64,000 bases of DNA from Nemophila menziesii (taxonomy: Eukaryota > Streptophyta > Magnoliopsida > Boraginales > Hydrophyllaceae): contig JARWIR010000001.1 in NCBI GenBank assembly GCA_029959085.1, positions 65,348,899-65,412,898 on the forward strand, in the 5' to 3' direction. Made by a program: the position numbers and the translations under genes. The notes below the pieces were generated by a model. It saw only the letters and a list, made by a program, of their open reading frames with translations. It was not told the DNA's origin and ran no database searches. The stretch's first letter is position 1; every line of letters begins with the position of its first letter. Below are positions 60,520 to 64,000 of the stretch, piece by piece.

Positions 60520-61920
60520 CCTTCTCAAATTGGATTATGGAGGTTCTCAAATTGGCGGGATTATGGAGGTTCTCAAATTGGCAATGGAGGAAGTATAAAT
60601 GTTTGGAAACATAAGTGGATTGATCTAAGTGTTTCACTCGAGAAACCGGAGACTATTGACGTCCTATATGTATCTCAACTTATGCGAGAGGATGCAGATG
60701 AATGGAATACTGGATTAATGGACGACATCTTTTTGAAACTGGCAATTTCATAACTATTACGATTACAGATTCTACTACGATACAATGAGGGCAGTTTTGT
60801 ATGGCCACAAGTGTCTATTCTACTAAAACGGGTTATGGAATTCATTCTAGACAAGACATGGCGACAATGCCTCAATCAAAAGCTGCAAGTGAGAATTCTG
60901 ATCCCGAAGTATGGAAGCTAGTATGGAAATCCAACATCCCGACAAAACTACGTAAATGCTACAAGCATGGTTTACCACGACACTTAATCTTAGGAAGAGA
61001 AAGTGTATTAAAGACGATAGATATTATTGGTGTCCGCAGCATGTAGAATCCGTTGAATATTTTCTCTTATTCTGCCCTATTAGGATACATATTTGGGTAG
61101 GATCAACGCTTCAAATCCATGTTGACAGATCTATGGATGATAGTATTGGGGATTGAATATTGCAGATTGTCTACTCGTACTCGGAAGGGGGTGGAATGCA
61201 AATATACTCATATAGTATATTCTTTTAATGATGTAGAATATTAGGAACACTAAGATGAGGGCATATCATAATAAATATGATATTGATTTCAGACAAGTAA
61301 TTTTCTCGACTAAAATGTCAGTTTCTGAATTGTTTGGGTCAGATTGGCCATTATAATAACATGTTAAACCAGTGGGAAATAGTAATGTAGACAATGCGAA
61401 GCCAAGATTGTTAGGGATGACTCACTTTAGTGTGATGATTTACGAAAAAATGGGAACACATAAAGATAAAAATATTAGAGGTCCACAAGCGTAACAGAGT
61501 TCGAATCAACCAATTGAGGTTGATGCAGTGTTCAATGGCTCTCGAAGGGGATACACACGTGGTACTCTCCGCGACAGAGTTCTGCAAGCAATATGGAAGT
61601 ACAAAGAAGACTGTCTTCTCTAATAACCTTGACGTAGTTTAGAGTATTAGGCAAGCGTCCACCTCTAGGTGGTCTATTCAACTTGCACTAAGGAGGATCG
61701 TATAGATTGTTGAACGTTACAAACTGTTAAAGTATCACCATATCCCGAAAAAACCTTAATTGCAGGGCGGAGGCCATATCAAAATCAATTAGGCCGAGAG
61801 CCACATGTCATGAATTTCTGACCGATACGACACATTTATTCTCACAGATAGGAATCAACTAAATTGTAGATAATGTTTTGTATGTTTCAGATTGTTTTGC
61901 GGCCAAAGAAAAAAGACAAA
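60520..61920 (+). pseudogene. LINE remnant (RT tail, zf-RVT, RNase H)
   Basis: Plus-strand frames read IGNGGSINVWKHKWIDLS (about 60573..60625), a zf-RVT region (WKLVWKSNIPTK, then WCPQHVESVEYFLLFCP, to about 61085) and an eroded RNase H (VFSNNLDVV near 61615, then SIRQASTSRW). A triplicated string TTCTCAAATTGG with GGATTATGGAGG lies at 60521..60580. Many stops; no clear TSD. Confidence 0.75.
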
Positions 61921-62767
61921 CAATAATGAATTAATTGTTTTACAAAGGAGATTTTTAGACCGTGGTAAAAACAAACTAATATATGCTCATAATATTGTTT
62001 AGATATGAGAAAAAATTCTTATAAGGCGTTCTCCATTTTAACTTATCGTTCGTGAGCGTAGCCCACATACCATCGAGGGACCAGTAAAGGTAGAATTCAC
62101 ATTTATTTGATGAAAACCCACCGTACAAGCCAATCAACCTAAACGTTAAATTCTCTATAAATAATAATGAACCATGTTCATATTGATATTGATATTAACT
62201 CGATCATATCGGGAATCCACTCCATTTGCAGATTTAATTCATTCAAAGAACAATTAAATTTGAAAATCAATAATTTGAAGATTAATAATTAAATTGGGTG
62301 CTACGTGTTTTCTTATCAAAATTATTTATTGTTTAAAACTGTTCTATCCAAAATTTCTCCTATGTAACAAAAAAAAAAAAAAAAATTTCTCCCACATCAC
62401 TCTATAGTGGAAGGTGACAATTTCGTTTATCTTTTTTTAGTCAATTTTACCTTGGTCTAGAGAGGTCACAATTGATGAAGCTTGAAAAAAGGAGTATGAT
62501 CAATTGATTACTTATCACATCGGATGTAGATTGAGGTGAAAAAATTGCTCCCTCTCTAACTCAAACATGTGCTTGATTCATGTTTACCACTTTATTTTTT
62601 TATTTTTTTTGGTCTAACCACTTTATTATATTTATCTTTCATCATTTTAGCTTGACACTTCAAAATTCACAGCTCACAAATGGTCCTCAATATTTCACGT
62701 GTGATAGAAGACCATTATTTAGGAGAAATATTTTTTAACGATTTTCAGATGGTTGCATTTAAAAGAT
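61921..62767. other. Intergenic, no gene recognised
   Basis: AT-rich, with poly-A and poly-T runs. Nothing assigned. Confidence 0.4.
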
Positions 62768-62782
62768 CTTGATAAAGTGTAT

Positions 62783-63010
62783 TTTTTTTTTACGCGGAAG
62801 AACTTTCATAAAATTACATAGAAAATTAACTTATACCAAGTTTAGAGAACCGAGCTATCAAAGTTGTCGATGATTCATATTTCTTCGATTCATATTCCTT
62901 CGTTGCCTTGTGCCTGGTGATTTTAGTTAGACTGTCTGCTCGACCATTAAATCGTCGCAGAATATGTTTGATAAACACTGAGCTGACCTAGATGCCAGCC
63001 TCTTGATTTG
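62783..63010 (-). mobile_element. Severely 5'-truncated LINE (228 bp)
   Basis: Perfect 15-bp TSD CTTGATAAAGTGTAT (62768..62782 and 63011..63025). On the minus strand it encodes the last RNase H segment (HILRRFNGRADSLTK, then a short spacer and LIARFSKLGIS and stop), a short 3' UTR and a poly(A) tail. It is clearly of the same LINE group as 12125..19030. Confidence 0.93.
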
Positions 63011-63025
63011 CTTGATAAAGTGTAT

Positions 63026-63413
63026 CAAGTGAAGTGATAACTAAAAGGTTTTTATTCTTTTATTTGGTCCGAACTAAAAGGGTTTGGAATTGCAATAATA
63101 CTCTCCTTTGTCACTTTTTTCTCCAGTCGAACATTTATATATGTAAAATTCAAATTTCAAATTCCCTTGACATTTCTTTCCGGTTGATTAAAAAAAAATT
63201 ATAAAGATGACAATTTTTTCCAATTTTTTTTACAGATAAATTCTTTAAATTCACAAAAAAGAACTTGAGATAAGAAAGTTATTTTAATAGCACTGGGTTT
63301 TTATCAGAGTTATTTTGCAGCAAAAATTAGGTTTGCGTGATAATTCTATGAGCAACTTTTCCCTATTGTCTATATATCTATTATTTCAAACGAGCCATAA
63401 TCACGAAATGTTA
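63026..63413. other. Intergenic, no gene recognised
   Basis: AT-rich DNA; nothing assigned. Confidence 0.4.
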
Positions 63414-64000
63414 GGGGTGAGCATGATTCGATTCGTGTCGGTTTTTAGTTAAATTATTGGTTTGGTAATTCGATCTTCGATTCAATTTACTTGGTTTTGG
63501 GACGGCTTTCAGTTTTGACGTGTGGCTCGTATTTGATTCTATATTCAGATTACAAAAATTTAATTAGATTAAGATTTTATTATATATTTAGTAACTAAAA
63601 ATTAAGATAATTAGTCGCCAACATATTTAACTTTAATTTATTGTTTAAAAATACTGAATAGCTAAATAATGATGTGTACTGCTTATATTTACAACAGATT
63701 TGTTGTTTAACAATATTATAGTGTATACGGTGTATATTTACAACAACTAAAAATGTAAATATAAGTTTATTCTCTTTAGATAAATGAAAAAAATGTCAAC
63801 TACACAATAACACCAATTCATATCTAATTCAATAAACATATTTTTAAGAATATAATACGATTTCAAAAGCTTATTCATTGTTTAGTAGAACAAATAATCT
63901 ATTAATTACTAGCAATAAAAATGAACTGATAGTTAAATGTTAATGTTTTTGTTGATAATATACCATATTCGACATCTTTGATCAAGTCGCATGAAAAGAA
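63414..64000. mobile_element. Left end of a hAT-like element (right end beyond the window)
   Basis: TAGGGGTGAGCA at 63414..63425 equals the end of the element at 33446..34203. It is followed by subterminal GATTCGATTCG-type repeats and an AT-rich interior. The right end and TSD are not in the window, so the limit is unknown. Confidence 0.55.

Overview
The window looks like repeat-dense nuclear DNA of a dicot plant. The evidence is a spliced, complete plant-type armadillo-repeat kinesin gene, plant L1-type LINEs with a plant RNase H domain, Athila-like Ty3/gypsy and Ty1/copia remnants, hAT and Stowaway MITEs, SINEs with perfect target-site duplications (TSDs), and a nuclear copy of plastid psbC. 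I cannot name the species.

Only one ordinary protein-coding gene is supported: an 18-exon ARM-repeat kinesin on the minus strand (3985..8212, 923 codons, every splice junction GT-AG and in phase). Its promoter side is cut short by a 5'-truncated LINE whose 3' end lies about 370 bp upstream of the start codon. A SINE lies downstream of the gene.

Layout. 1..3016: degenerate repeats, a hAT MITE and a Ty1/copia remnant. 3513..3637: SINE. 3985..8212: kinesin. 8586..11460: truncated LINE. 12125..19030: full-length but broken LINE. 19690..32700: one old minus-strand Athila-like gypsy pol, split by a degenerate LTR, an 8.4-kb gag-only gypsy element (22398..30752) and a hAT MITE. 32945..42010: a related reverse-strand element made of an LTR holding three younger insertions, a 1.6-kb tandem duplication of its 3' region, another MITE copy, and a zone of GCGGTGCACCGC-type palindromes. 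43223..47125: two LINE remnants, one split by a hAT element and a Tourist-like MITE. 47225..47396: SINE. 47688..54220: a dead hAT transposon carrying two independent solo LTRs. 54800..56330: a MULE transposase remnant. 56447..57125: microsatellites flanking a 338-bp psbC fragment. 57130..60440: a third copy of the gypsy 3' region and LTR, holding a 1.3-kb hAT element. 60520..61920 and 62783..63010: LINE remnants. 63414..end: the left end of another hAT-like element.

The most informative results are the directly readable insertion boundaries. Many perfect TSDs let the order of events be reconstructed. Three copies of one hAT MITE family are present, and an unrelated MITE with different ends carries the same GCCTAGGCG motif clusters. 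The full-length LINE has a 283-codon sense ORF in its leader. Function beyond the kinesin gene is mostly selfish DNA, almost all of it inactivated.
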